A program made the position numbers and the translations under genes. Below are positions 54,967 through 64,000 of a stretch of DNA of 64,000 nt, one piece after another. The stretch is from Emiliania huxleyi CCMP1516 (taxonomy: Eukaryota > Haptophyta > Isochrysidales > Noelaerhabdaceae): assembly GCF_000372725.1 (NCBI RefSeq), contig NW_005197053.1, positions 73,189 through 137,188 on the forward strand, in the 5' to 3' direction. Each line of letters opens with the position of its first letter. Positions within the stretch are counted from its first letter, which is position 1. Below the pieces are notes generated by a model, which was not told the DNA's origin, ran no database searches, and saw only the letters and a list, made by a program, of their open reading frames with translations.

Positions 54967-56330
54967 CGCTCACCCACGCGCACTGGGCCTTGCACTTTGA
55001 ATGCCGTGGGGCTCCTGTCGTTAGACGTGGAGACGCGAGGGACTCGCCTGGCCCTTGCCCCACCACCTCGTGTGTGTGGAGAAGTTTACCTCACCTTACT
55101 TACCTTAGCTAGCCTTCGATGTCGTGTGAGAGAGATTTTACCTTACCTTACCTTACCTTAGGCCATCCACCGGCTGGTCGAGGCGGGGGCGCACGTGCGC
55201 TGCACTCATATTCGCATCCTCTTTGTTGTCATCATTCCTCATTGCCTACCAGGCGGGGGCGCAGCACGCGCCCTCCTTGCTCAGGTTCGATCTACATTAT
55301 CATGACCCATTCCTTACCACAGGCGGGGGCGCACGTGCGGCTGCTCGAGGCGCTCTCTCGCGCGCAGGCGGGGGGGCATGCCGAGACGGTGTGGCGGCGC
55401 TGCGCGGCGCGCGTCGCTCCCCGGCGCAGTCTGGTTGACCATCCATCGCCTGCATGCCGCAGGTGGCGGCGCTGCGCGACGCGGCGGCGCGAGCGCGTCG
55501 CTCGCTCACCGGCGAAGCCGCCGCCGCCGTTCATGAGCGCGAGGCTGGCGAGCGGGGCGGCGGGGCAAGCGCGCTCTCTCTTCAAGCAGGGTACTACCCG
55601 CCGGCGCTCGGCGGCCTGCCGGCAGCTCTCATTTCACGGCGGCGGAGAGCTGAGCTGCCAATGAGAGTCCATGGTATTCACAAATGAATAGGCGGATCTC
55701 GTGGCGGCGGCGGAGAGCGACGTGCGCGTCATCGAGGTGTGGCTCGCAGCGGGCGCCCTCTCTGCGGTCAACGACACCGCCTCGCTCGAGGCGCCGCTCT
55801 GATTCCAAACGGACACGCGTTGCTAGCGAGAGAGCGCCGCTTCATTGATTGATTCATTGATGTCCCGCGGAGAGGGAGAGGGAGAGGGTGGAGGGGCGGG
55901 TACCTAAGTGGGTCTCTCACCGCGCTCCTCTTCCTCTTGCTCGAGGCGTCGGTGGTGGAGTTGCTCGGCCCGTGGGGAAGCGAGCAGGCGCTGCAGCGGC
56001 AGAGGGGCCCCTGGTCGTTAATTGTCATGATTGACTGTGCTCATTGCGGGAGTAGGCGCTGCGGCCGCAGAGGGCGGAGGGGGTGTGTGGCTGCGGTGCT
56101 GCAGCGGCTGAGGGCGCGTGATTGGATGACGTGAGGCAGCTTCTCTCGGACGATAGGTTGCTGCGGTGCTGCAGCGGCTGAAGGCGCGCGGCGGGGGGCG
56201 GACATGGCCTATTACGCAGCAGCAGCGAGTCACAGCAATGTATTATGAGTGATGATTAGGCGCACGGCGTGTGGGTGGACATGGCGCTGCGCGTCTGCGG
56301 TGGCTTCTACCCCCCCCCCCCCCCCCCCGG
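54178..56330 (+). CDS. Ankyrin-repeat protein, upstream copy, exon structure partly resolved
   Basis: ATG 54178 (MFSAFITLTHAQARVLHYEA) opens a frame with three ankyrin repeats: DDGWTALSRAAALGDEAAVA, GYAPLARAVHGGHFNAARAL, GASPLEIAARAGDTRLVQLL. They occupy about residues 40-125. After a LINE fragment (54868-55161), coding resumes near 55162 as AIHRLVEAGAHVRLLEALSR, in pieces separated by short introns. At 55186-55322 the sequence gcgggggcgcacgtgcg occurs three times with different bodies ending in ag, i.e. stacked intron units. Further exon-like pieces lie at 55461-55600, 55690-55790, 55940-55995, 56075-56100 and 56265-56315, each preceded by an intron that copies its start. Ankyrin stacks bind proteins; partner unknown. 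Exon borders are provisional. Confidence 0.45.
54868..55161 (+). mobile_element. Truncated LINE tail with (ACGC)n microsatellite, copy 3
   Basis: gcggatgcagtgacgtgac, then (acgc)n at 54894-54965, then cgctcacccacgcgcactgg, gccgtggggctcctgtcg, gacgtggagacgcgagg, ccccaccacctcgtgtg and two ttacc-type tails. It lies inside an intron of the ankyrin gene. Confidence 0.75.
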
Positions 56331-56372
56331 CGCGCGCCGCCACACTATGCGCACACGCACACACGCGGAAAC

Positions 56373-57248
56373 TCCGCACCGCTTTTTTTTCGATCAGACG
56401 CCGAAACATCTCCAGAATGGAGGGGGTGCACTGACGGTCGGCCGCCAGAAAACACGCCTGCGTGGATCGCGTCACACCAATCCTCGCTACCCAACGCGGC
56501 CAAAGGATATCAACCTCGAGAACCTCGAGAGTGTCGTCCATGTTCTCCGCCTTCATCACACTGACGCACGCGCAAGCGCGCGTGCTCCACTACGAGGCCT
56601 CGACCGGCCACGCGCGCCAGTCGTGGTGCCCGCGCGCCGGCGCCGACCGCTACATTGACGACGGCTGGACGGCGCTCTCCCGCGCCGCGGCGCTCGGTGA
56701 TGAGGCGGCGGTGGCGAGGTCGCTGGAAGCGGGCGCGCTTCCTGACATGCCCGACGGCTCCGGCTACGCGCCGCTCGCCCGCGCGGTGCACGGCGGCCAC
56801 TTTAACGCCGCGCGCGCACTCCTCAAAGCCGGCGCGTGGGTGCACCTCACGTCGGGCGACGGCGCGAGCCCGCTCGAGATTGCGGCGAGGGCGGGCGACA
56901 CGCGGCTGGTGCAGCTCCTCCTCAACGCGAGCGCCAAGGCAAGGCCCGGCCTCGCTTCTGAGACGGGCTGTGGCGACGGCGGCGGTGGAGGTACACCAAC
57001 CGTCGAGGAGGGGCAAGAGGCAGGGGATGAGGCGGCTCTTGGCGAGGACATGCGGCGCGCGGCGGCAGCGCTGCTCGCCTCGCCGCCCGGCCTCGAGGGC
57101 TCGGCCAGCCATCAGCTAGATGCTGCACACCTCCAGATGCCCCTTAGTATTCTGAGCCGTCTGGAGACACGCGTTCCATTCGGAAGGATGGCTGAGCTCA
57201 GCGTGCGTGTTCACTACGCAGGCCACCGCAGCGGATGCAGTGACGTGA
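56373..57248 (+). repeat. Tandem segmental duplication, copy 2
   Basis: Second copy of 54011-54886. The copies part at the microsatellite: here it is (ac)n (57274-57294) rather than (acgc)n. Confidence 0.9.
56426..56531 (+). promoter_or_regulatory. 106-bp leader module, copy 3
   Basis: Identical to copy 2, 8 nt before ATG 56540. Confidence 0.6.
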
Positions 57249-57734
57249 ACCCCCCCCCCACCACCACCACCCACACACACACACACACACACACACCACC
57301 ACCACCCACCCACCCACACACACACTCCCCGTCTCCCCTCACTATCCGCCGCCCTCCTGCCGCCGCACTGCTGCACGACAGGATGAGGATGGTCCACGTG
57401 GATGAGGCTGGCGAGGTCTGGGGCGGGGAGGAGGAGCGAGAGGCACCGTCGACGACGAGCGCCGTGATGCGCCGAGATCGCCGGAGATCACCGGAGATTG
57501 CCCGAGGCGTGTAGGCCGTCGACGATCTCGACGACGAGCGCGCTTTGGTGCGCGTCGAGGAGCGCCGCGCCGACGTGATCTTCTCTGCTTTCGCCCCGTT
57601 CCTTGCGCCGCCACCGAGGCCACCGCCGACGCCAAGACCCACGCCGCCACCGACACCGCCACCGACACCGCCACCGACACCGCCCTCGCCAACGCCGCCG
57701 AAGCCACCGCCGCCGTCTCCGACAATGTCCACGC

Positions 57735-57795
<61 letters not shown>

Positions 57796-59072
57796 CTCAC
57801 CGCCCTCACCGTCGCCCTTACCACAGCCGAGGCTCAAGCAGGTGCGCCCGGCTGAAGAAGCGGCACCCGATCCTGGTCCTGTGCACATACGCGCCCGACG
57901 ACACCGAGAAGCTGAGCTCGCCAAGCAGCGCAAGCAGATCGACGCGCTCGGCTCCAAGGCCGACGCGGTCAAGGCCGAGCTCGACACAGTGCACACGAAT
58001 GCGAGAAGCGTGGTCCAGCGGCCTGCATCCCTGTCGCAACCGCCACTGGAGCCGCTCGGACTCGGGCGCGAGGAGCTGGAGGCCAGCAAGGCCAAGATCG
58101 CGGCGTTTGAAGTCAAGGGCGGGATCACCAACTTTGCCGGACCGAAAGACGCTTTGCCGGACGCCCTGCGGCCCTTCATCACCGCCACAGGAACAGGCTC
58201 CGTTCACCTCCAGGACGTTCGGGTAGATCTAAGGGCCGCCACAGGAGAGGGCTCCGTTCACCTCCACGACGTTCGGGTTGGCAACTCTCCAAGGATGAGT
58301 ACCGGGAGTAAGGGCGGCGGCAAGGGCGGCGGCAAGGGCGGCGGCAAGGACGGCGGCAAGGGCGGCGGCAAGGGCGGCGGCAAGGGCGGCGGCAAGGGCG
58401 GCGGAGAGCTCAGCTGCCAATGAGAGTCCATTGTTAGCTGACCTAATCAATGAATAGGCGGATCTCGTGGCGGCGAGAGGGTCGCACGGGAGCTTGCTGC
58501 CGCAGAACGCAAGAAGCAAGCCGCGTTGAAGCAAGCTGCGTTGCGGAAGAAATACGGGCGCGGTACCGCTACTATGCCAGATGGCTCTGTTACGCTCATC
58601 GCGACGCCTTCGGTCGCACACCGCTTCGCACCGGTGGTGGCGTGGTTTTGGCACGACGTCGTCGACTGGCTCTCGGAAGGCCGCGTTCTCAGGGGCAGTT
58701 TTCGGCCCACCTCTGCCGATCTCGCCGTGTAGGCGGATAGCCGCGCGTATTTGACGCCGCCCTCCGAGGCAAGATTGGACGCCGTGGGAGCGGCGCGGTT
58801 GTTTCGTGAGAGGTCTGCATGAGTGAGTCGATGCACGTACAATAGGACGCGCATGAGGGCGTCAGCCCCGGCGAGTGCGCCTCGTGGGCCCGCAAGGGCG
58901 AGTGCGCCAGCAACTTGCCTTGGATGGTCCTTCACTGCGCCGCTTCGTGCGCAGAGCACTTGCCGCACTGCCGCGGCGGCGTGTGCTTGTACGACCTCAC
59001 GGTCCCGGCGGAGGCGCGGCAACCCGCCCCTCCCACGCACCACGCACCTAGCACGCACATGGCACGCACATA

Positions 59073-59111
<39 letters not shown>

Positions 59112-62100
59112 CGACCCCGCTCTCCCTGCTCGCTTCTCCAGGTGGAGCCCGCCGGCAGCCGCCGCACCGTCAGCGTGAAGGGCTTCTCGGCGGTCGGCAG
59201 CGACGCGGCGGCGAGGCGGGCGGTGGAAATGGGAGGGACTTTGGCCCTCACCTACGAACTCACCTTTCCGGTGCCGCAACGCCCACTGTGAGCCGCCGCG
59301 CAGCGAGGGTGTGGCTATTCACACCTCCCCGCTGTGAGCAGGCCATCGCCGCGGACCGCCGCCTCCTGGTTGCGGTCAACCACACCAAGCAAGACAGCGA
59401 GGCGTGGGCGGGGCATCCGACCCTCTACTACCAGTCTGGCTCGCTGGTGCACTCCTACATCGTGTGTGACTTCTACCTGTCCGAGATCGCGCTGGGGATT
59501 TCTTTCTTGACCGGCTGGCTCTCCCTCATCGCGCTGCGAAGGCAGCTCTGCCAGATGTTCCCCGAGTGGGCGGAGGTGGCGCCGACGTGGGTCGCACACG
59601 CGCTGCTCTTTGCCGGCCTCGTCCTCCCTGTTTTCCTTGGGTGGGTGCGCGCGGCGCCTTGGGAGCTTGGACCCACCACGAGCGAATGGAGTTCACTCGC
59701 AACTGATTGGTTCATTAGGTCCGGGGGATGATGACGTTGCTAAGACTCACCAGCCCATCGACGGTGTTCGGTTGGCAGCTTTTCATACGGCTGGATTGGC
59801 TGCAGCTCGCCAGTTACCTCGCGGTCCGTGGCCGCATGCGACGTGCTCACATGTTGTTACCACCGGCGGAGGACTACGTCAACGGAGCAGTACAGCGGCT
59901 ACTCGGGTGGCTGTTGGACGCCTCCAACGTCGTCGACTGGCTCGCGGTCGCCATCTTCGAGCTGCCGAGGAGCCTCCTTGCGCTGTCGATCCGTCCGTCC
60001 GTCGTGCTCGTCCGCTGGCTAGACAGGCGGCTCCGCATCTCCTCGGGGGAGATCGCGATCGGAGAGTCGCTGGGCCATCTCGCGGCCACGCATGGAGGGT
60101 ACGCGCTCTGGACCCCGGTCTTGGCTGCTTACCCCGTTCTGGAACTCGGACTCGCGGTGTTTCGGAGCCCGTCACAGTGGCTCGCCCTCGCCCTGACCCC
60201 GGCGCGCGTCCTGACGGCTCTGCCGCTGGTTGTGCTTCTCATGCCCGAGGAGGTCGACGGAGCACTGCGACTCTGCATCGCCGCGCTTCGGTCGGCTGTG
60301 GTCGGCGGAAGGCCACCAATCGCCGCGCCGCCGCCGGCGAGGGACGCGAGATCTGGGCCGGACCCTCTCCCCGCCTCTTGCCGCCGTAGGCTGGTCGCGT
60401 CTGCATGTTGCGCAGCGGGCGTGAGGATCGTTCAGGCGGTTTGGCGGTGGGCCGCCGGCGCCGTTCTCCAGGAGGAGGTCGAGCACCGCGCGAACACGCG
60501 CCGCGTGGCCGTCGGAAGCCGCGTCGTGTGGATAAGCCACGATCCCGATATCCCTGTGGGCCAGATTGGCAAGGTGTGCCAGTCGTAGGAGTAGCAGCAG
60601 AAGCAGCAGTAGCAGCAGTAGCAGCAGTAGCAGCAGTAGCAGCGGTAGCAGCGGTAGCAGGAGTAGCAGGAGTAGCAGGAGTAGCAGGAGTAGCAGGAGT
60701 AGCAGCAGTAGCAGCAGTAGCAGCGGTAGCAGCGGTAGCAGCAGTAGCAGCAGTAGCAGCAGTAGCAGCAACAAAGAAAGGAGTTGCAGTAGATATCCCC
60801 GCGGGCCAGATTGGCAAGGCGTGCTGCCGCGCCGGGAAGACGGCGGGCAGGCACCGGACGGCGCCACGTCACGCCCGCCGCGCATGAGCAGGTCCTGTCG
60901 CGGGCGGCCGGGCACGCCGGTGAGTTCTGCGTGCAGTTTCCAAACGGCACTTGGCGCTTCGCCGAGTCGTCGTTGAGGGTGGGATGGCGCCCGAGAGGGT
61001 GCCGGGAGCTGCGAAGGAGGCGCCGTTCACGCGCGTCTCTTGCGTGCAGGTCGCGCCCGAGAGCGCGTCGGAGCAGCGGCAGAGGCTTCGGGCAGCGCAG
61101 GGGCCCGGTGCCGGCGACGTCGGCGGGATCGCGGCGCGGCAGCGGAGGAGGAGAGGCTGGACCGCGAGCCAGCTGGAGGAGGAGAAGCAGCGCCGCCAGC
61201 AGGAGCAGTCCCGGGTCGCGCAGGCAGCAGAGTCCGGCGGCACGCAGGGCGTACAGGGCGCGGAGGCGGAGGAGGCTTCTGGCGCCACAGTGGCCGCTCG
61301 AGTGGCAGGAAGTGTGATGGAGTGGGAGTGGTTCGCCATAGCCATCACCGTCAACTTCCTCGTCGTGACCGGGGGTCGGGTCGGCCTACCTCTTTCCCTG
61401 GCGCCTCGCGTCCTCCTCGCGCCCTCTGGGTGGACCGCTGACGGGATCGTCGACGTGGCCATCAACCTCACCCTCGCGCAGGCTACCGCCAGCCTCACGT
61501 CCTACATCGCTGGTCTCGACAATTCGACGCTCGCGGAGGCCCTCTCCAACCAAGTCTCCAACCACGCCTGGAGCCGCGCGGTGCAGCGTTGGTGTGCCGA
61601 CCGCGTTGCCGACGGCGCGCTGGCGGCACGGCTGGCGGAGTATTTCAGCGGGGATGCGTTCGGCGTCGAGGCGGCGCTCGACAGTGTGTGGACGAGGGTG
61701 CTGGCGCCACTCAAGGGGCTGGCCTCAAGGGGCTCGAGGGGCTGGAGCTGGTGCAAGGCGTGCGTCTCGCACCTTATGCATAACCTTGCGGCGGGAGGGA
61801 CGGGCCGTCGCCAGCAGGGACCTTCCGCGCACGAGGGAGCGCAGGACGGCCTGCATAGCGCGGACACGCAGACGACGCCGGGACTGGCGCGGCAGGCTTT
61901 ACGCCGCGGCTCAACGTACGCGAGCGACGATGGCGCGTCACCCGGAGCCGGCGGCGGCGGCGAGCCGAGTGCACCAGCCGACGGAGAGCCGCAGAGCGCG
62001 CAGCAGCCCGCCGTCGCCGTCTCGCTGGCAAACGCCGCCTTCGACACGGGGCGGCCAGCGGCCCCCGAGTCGACCCTCGGCGGTGATACCACGTGCATCG

Positions 62101-62240
62101 TGTGCTTCACCAACCCAAAGACGCACATCGCCGCGCCGTGCGGCCATCTCTCCGCGTGCGGCGCCTGCTCCGCCAAGATGGAGCAGTGCCCCTACTGCCG
62201 CGAACCGGTGATGCTATGGATGCAGCTCCGTATGACCTGA
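56540..62240 (+). CDS. Ankyrin / Pro-rich / ShKT / multi-TM / RING-finger protein, about nine or more exons
   Basis: The 5' part repeats the ankyrin start. The 3' exons are 57515-58403, 58458-58726, 58846-59013, 59142-59270, 59342-59644, 59719-60573, 60892-60978 and 61050-62240; each junction keeps the frame (about 1,296 aa). Order: poly-Pro tract, coiled coil, KGGG repeats, a KKQAALKQAALRKKYG helix, an ShKT Cys motif (ECASWARKGECASNLPWMVL), then several membrane helices (SEIALGISFLTGWLSLIAL). A Mib/HERC2-like SH3 strand pair (VGQIGKV, EFCVQFPNGTWRF) and a second coil follow. The end is a C3HC4 RING, CIVCFTNPKTHIAAPCGHLS, then CPYCREPV. Ankyrin plus SH3-like plus RING recalls Mind bomb/XB3 ligases; a membrane-bound E3 ligase is inferred. 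Whether the ankyrin start joins these exons is unproven. Confidence 0.6.
57739..57797 (+). repeat. (CCG)n microsatellite coding for poly-proline
   Basis: About 19 CCG/GCC triplets in frame inside exon 57515-58403. Confidence 0.9.
58312..58402 (+). repeat. Coding 12-bp tandem repeat (Lys-Gly-Gly-Gly)
   Basis: ggcggcaagggc units in frame, ending at a GA donor at 58404. The following intron (58404-58457, 54 nt) shares cagctgccaatgagagtcca with 55655-55674. Confidence 0.85.
59076..59113 (+). repeat. (ACGC)n microsatellite in an intron
   Basis: About nine gcac/acgc units between exons 58846-59013 and 59142-59270. Confidence 0.9.
59271..59341 (+). other. Introner-like unit, copy 5
   Basis: 71 nt, GT..AG. 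The body ctattcacacctccccgctg, then tgagcag, is a diverged member of the family in introns 20813, 20928, 25803, 26345 and 3608. Confidence 0.6.
60574..60891 (+). repeat. Intron with (AGCAGT)n array and exon-end duplication
   Basis: 60590-60780 is an agcagt/agcggt array. The sequence gatatccctgtgggccagat, then tggcaag, at the exon end (60547-60573) recurs as gatatccccgcgggccagat, tggcaag at 60793-60819, inside the intron. The acceptor at 60891 restores the SH3-like domain. Confidence 0.8.
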
Positions 62241-62398
62241 GGCGGGCGAGACCCGCCCGCGGCCGCGCTGCGCGCATACGTAGCGCCGGCGTGCCGCGAA
62301 GCGAGCGTGTGACTAGAGCGGTGTCGGAAGCGCAGGTGAGAGGTCTATGCGTACCGCCCCAGTCTCTTTTGCAGAGTGGGACACTATAGAGCCGTACG
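62241..62398. other. 3' flank of the RING gene
   Basis: No gene. It separates the RING gene from the convergent LINE-like element. Confidence 0.4.
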
Positions 62399-62539
62399 TA
62401 GTAAGGTAAGGTAAGGTAAGGTAAACTTCTCCACACACACGAGGTGGTGGGGCAAGGGGGGGCAACCCTCGCGTCTCCACGTCTGACGACAGGAGCCCCA
62501 CGGCATTCAAAGTGCAAGGCCCAGTGCGCGTGGGTGAGC

Positions 62540-63469
<930 letters not shown>

Positions 63470-63473
<4 letters not shown>

Positions 63474-64000
63474 ACCTGATACGTGTGCATGCTCCCTTCA
63501 CCACCATCTTCCTCCGCCGCGTATAGGTGTGCCTTCGGGTATGCTGTTCCTGCTCCCTGTCGCTCTATCGCGTCTCGCCTCGCAACTTCGATGGCGTCGC
63601 AGTCCTCCATCGTCATGACGGTCCCTCTTGCAGCCGCTCCGACCACCCCTTCCATCGCGGCGTTCATCGCTCGTTGCATCTCGTCCGCATTTAATTGCGT
63701 GAGCGCGCCCACCATTTTCATTAGCCGCGTCGCTTCCCTTCTCGTTTTTTGTCTCGCCGGTTCCATCCCCTTCTGCCACTGGGCGGTTATCGGGGTGCCC
63801 AGGTATTTGTAGATCTCGACCGCCGCCGCTTCCACCGCCGTTTGTCTCGCCGTCTGTACGTCGTCTTCTCCCTTGCTCGTCTGTCCTCTCGCTGTCGAAG
63901 TCGCCCTCTTGATGCTGCGTGGTGCCCGTATCTGTGGAATTTCCGTCCCGTCGAGGAGTCGCATTGGCGCGCCTTCTATGTTTCGTGCGATCCCATTCTC
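63470..64000 (-). CDS. Reverse transcriptase C-terminal region, partial
   Basis: Open to the window edge, ending HTYQV. The stretch VEIYKYLGTPIT, then a Lys/Arg-rich helix and TAYPKAHLYAAEEDGGEGSM, fits the thumb/connection region after the RT palm in non-LTR elements, where (Y)KYLG(T/V)PIT is common. The catalytic palm with its Asp pair would lie beyond the edge. Confidence 0.5.

Noticed and set aside
57545-58423. Stand-alone Pro-rich/KGGG protein ending at 58423
   Set aside because: A GA donor at 58404 and the acceptor at 58457 join it in frame to the downstream exons, which carry recognisable domains.

Overview
The window is nuclear DNA of a GC-rich unicellular eukaryote, most likely a marine microalga. 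The gene content fits a haptophyte; a dinoflagellate or pelagophyte cannot be excluded from sequence alone. Reasons: spliced genes with very short introns (mostly 61-90 nt) using GT, GC and even GA donors; BspA-type leucine-rich repeats fused to a U-box; kelch, WD40 and ankyrin proteins; enzymes of glycan making and sulfation (GnT-I, an exostosin-like GT64, a sulfotransferase, a sulfatase); interstitial (CCCTAA)n blocks; and abundant micro- and minisatellites. There is no prokaryotic operon structure, CRISPR array, rRNA or recognisable tRNA.

Layout. 1-2.4 kb: TIR-bounded element. 2.6-5.1 kb (-): six-exon membrane protein. 5.3-6.4 kb: large minisatellite. 7.4-9.5 kb (+): LRR/U-box ubiquitin ligase. 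10-11 kb (-): secreted pentapeptide-repeat protein. 11.6-18.7 kb (-): a giant receptor-like gene with CUB, a seven-exon beta-helix array, Cys-rich repeats, about nine membrane segments and a cytoplasmic TIR-like domain. 18.8-20 kb: foldback element and telomere-like repeats. 20-22.8 kb: two small membrane proteins. 23.7-31.3 kb: a 623-bp inverted repeat enclosing a 12-exon WD40 gene. 31.4-36.1 kb: F-box/kelch protein and sulfatase. 36.2-37.4 kb: hAT-like and MITE elements and a (CT)n tract. 37.7-40.7 kb: sulfotransferase (+) and GnT-I (-). 42.4-48.3 kb (-): oxidase fragment, TPR/Ala-Glu-rich protein, TylF-like methyltransferase. 49.2-52 kb (+): GT64. 53-62.2 kb: duplicated ankyrin 5' region leading into a multi-exon ShKT/membrane/RING protein. 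62.4-64 kb (-): 3' part of a LINE-like retroelement whose tail recurs as truncated copies across the window.

The most remarkable signal is in the introns. At least two dozen introns begin with a copy, about 15-43 nt long, of the first bases of the exon that follows them. Six of them also share a ~40-nt body (gctgtgaac...cttcacacct...gctgtgaacag) that supplies the acceptor. Several loci hold two or three such units stacked at one point. Reading frames close exactly when these units are removed, and the GnT-I and GT64 families independently confirm the splice products. The window therefore looks like a genome with recent, ongoing intron gain by short 'introner' units that carry long target duplications and accept GC and GA donors. 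The other features (TIR receptor, MITE, hAT-like insertion with a nearby empty site, LINE tails) describe an equally active mobile-DNA landscape.
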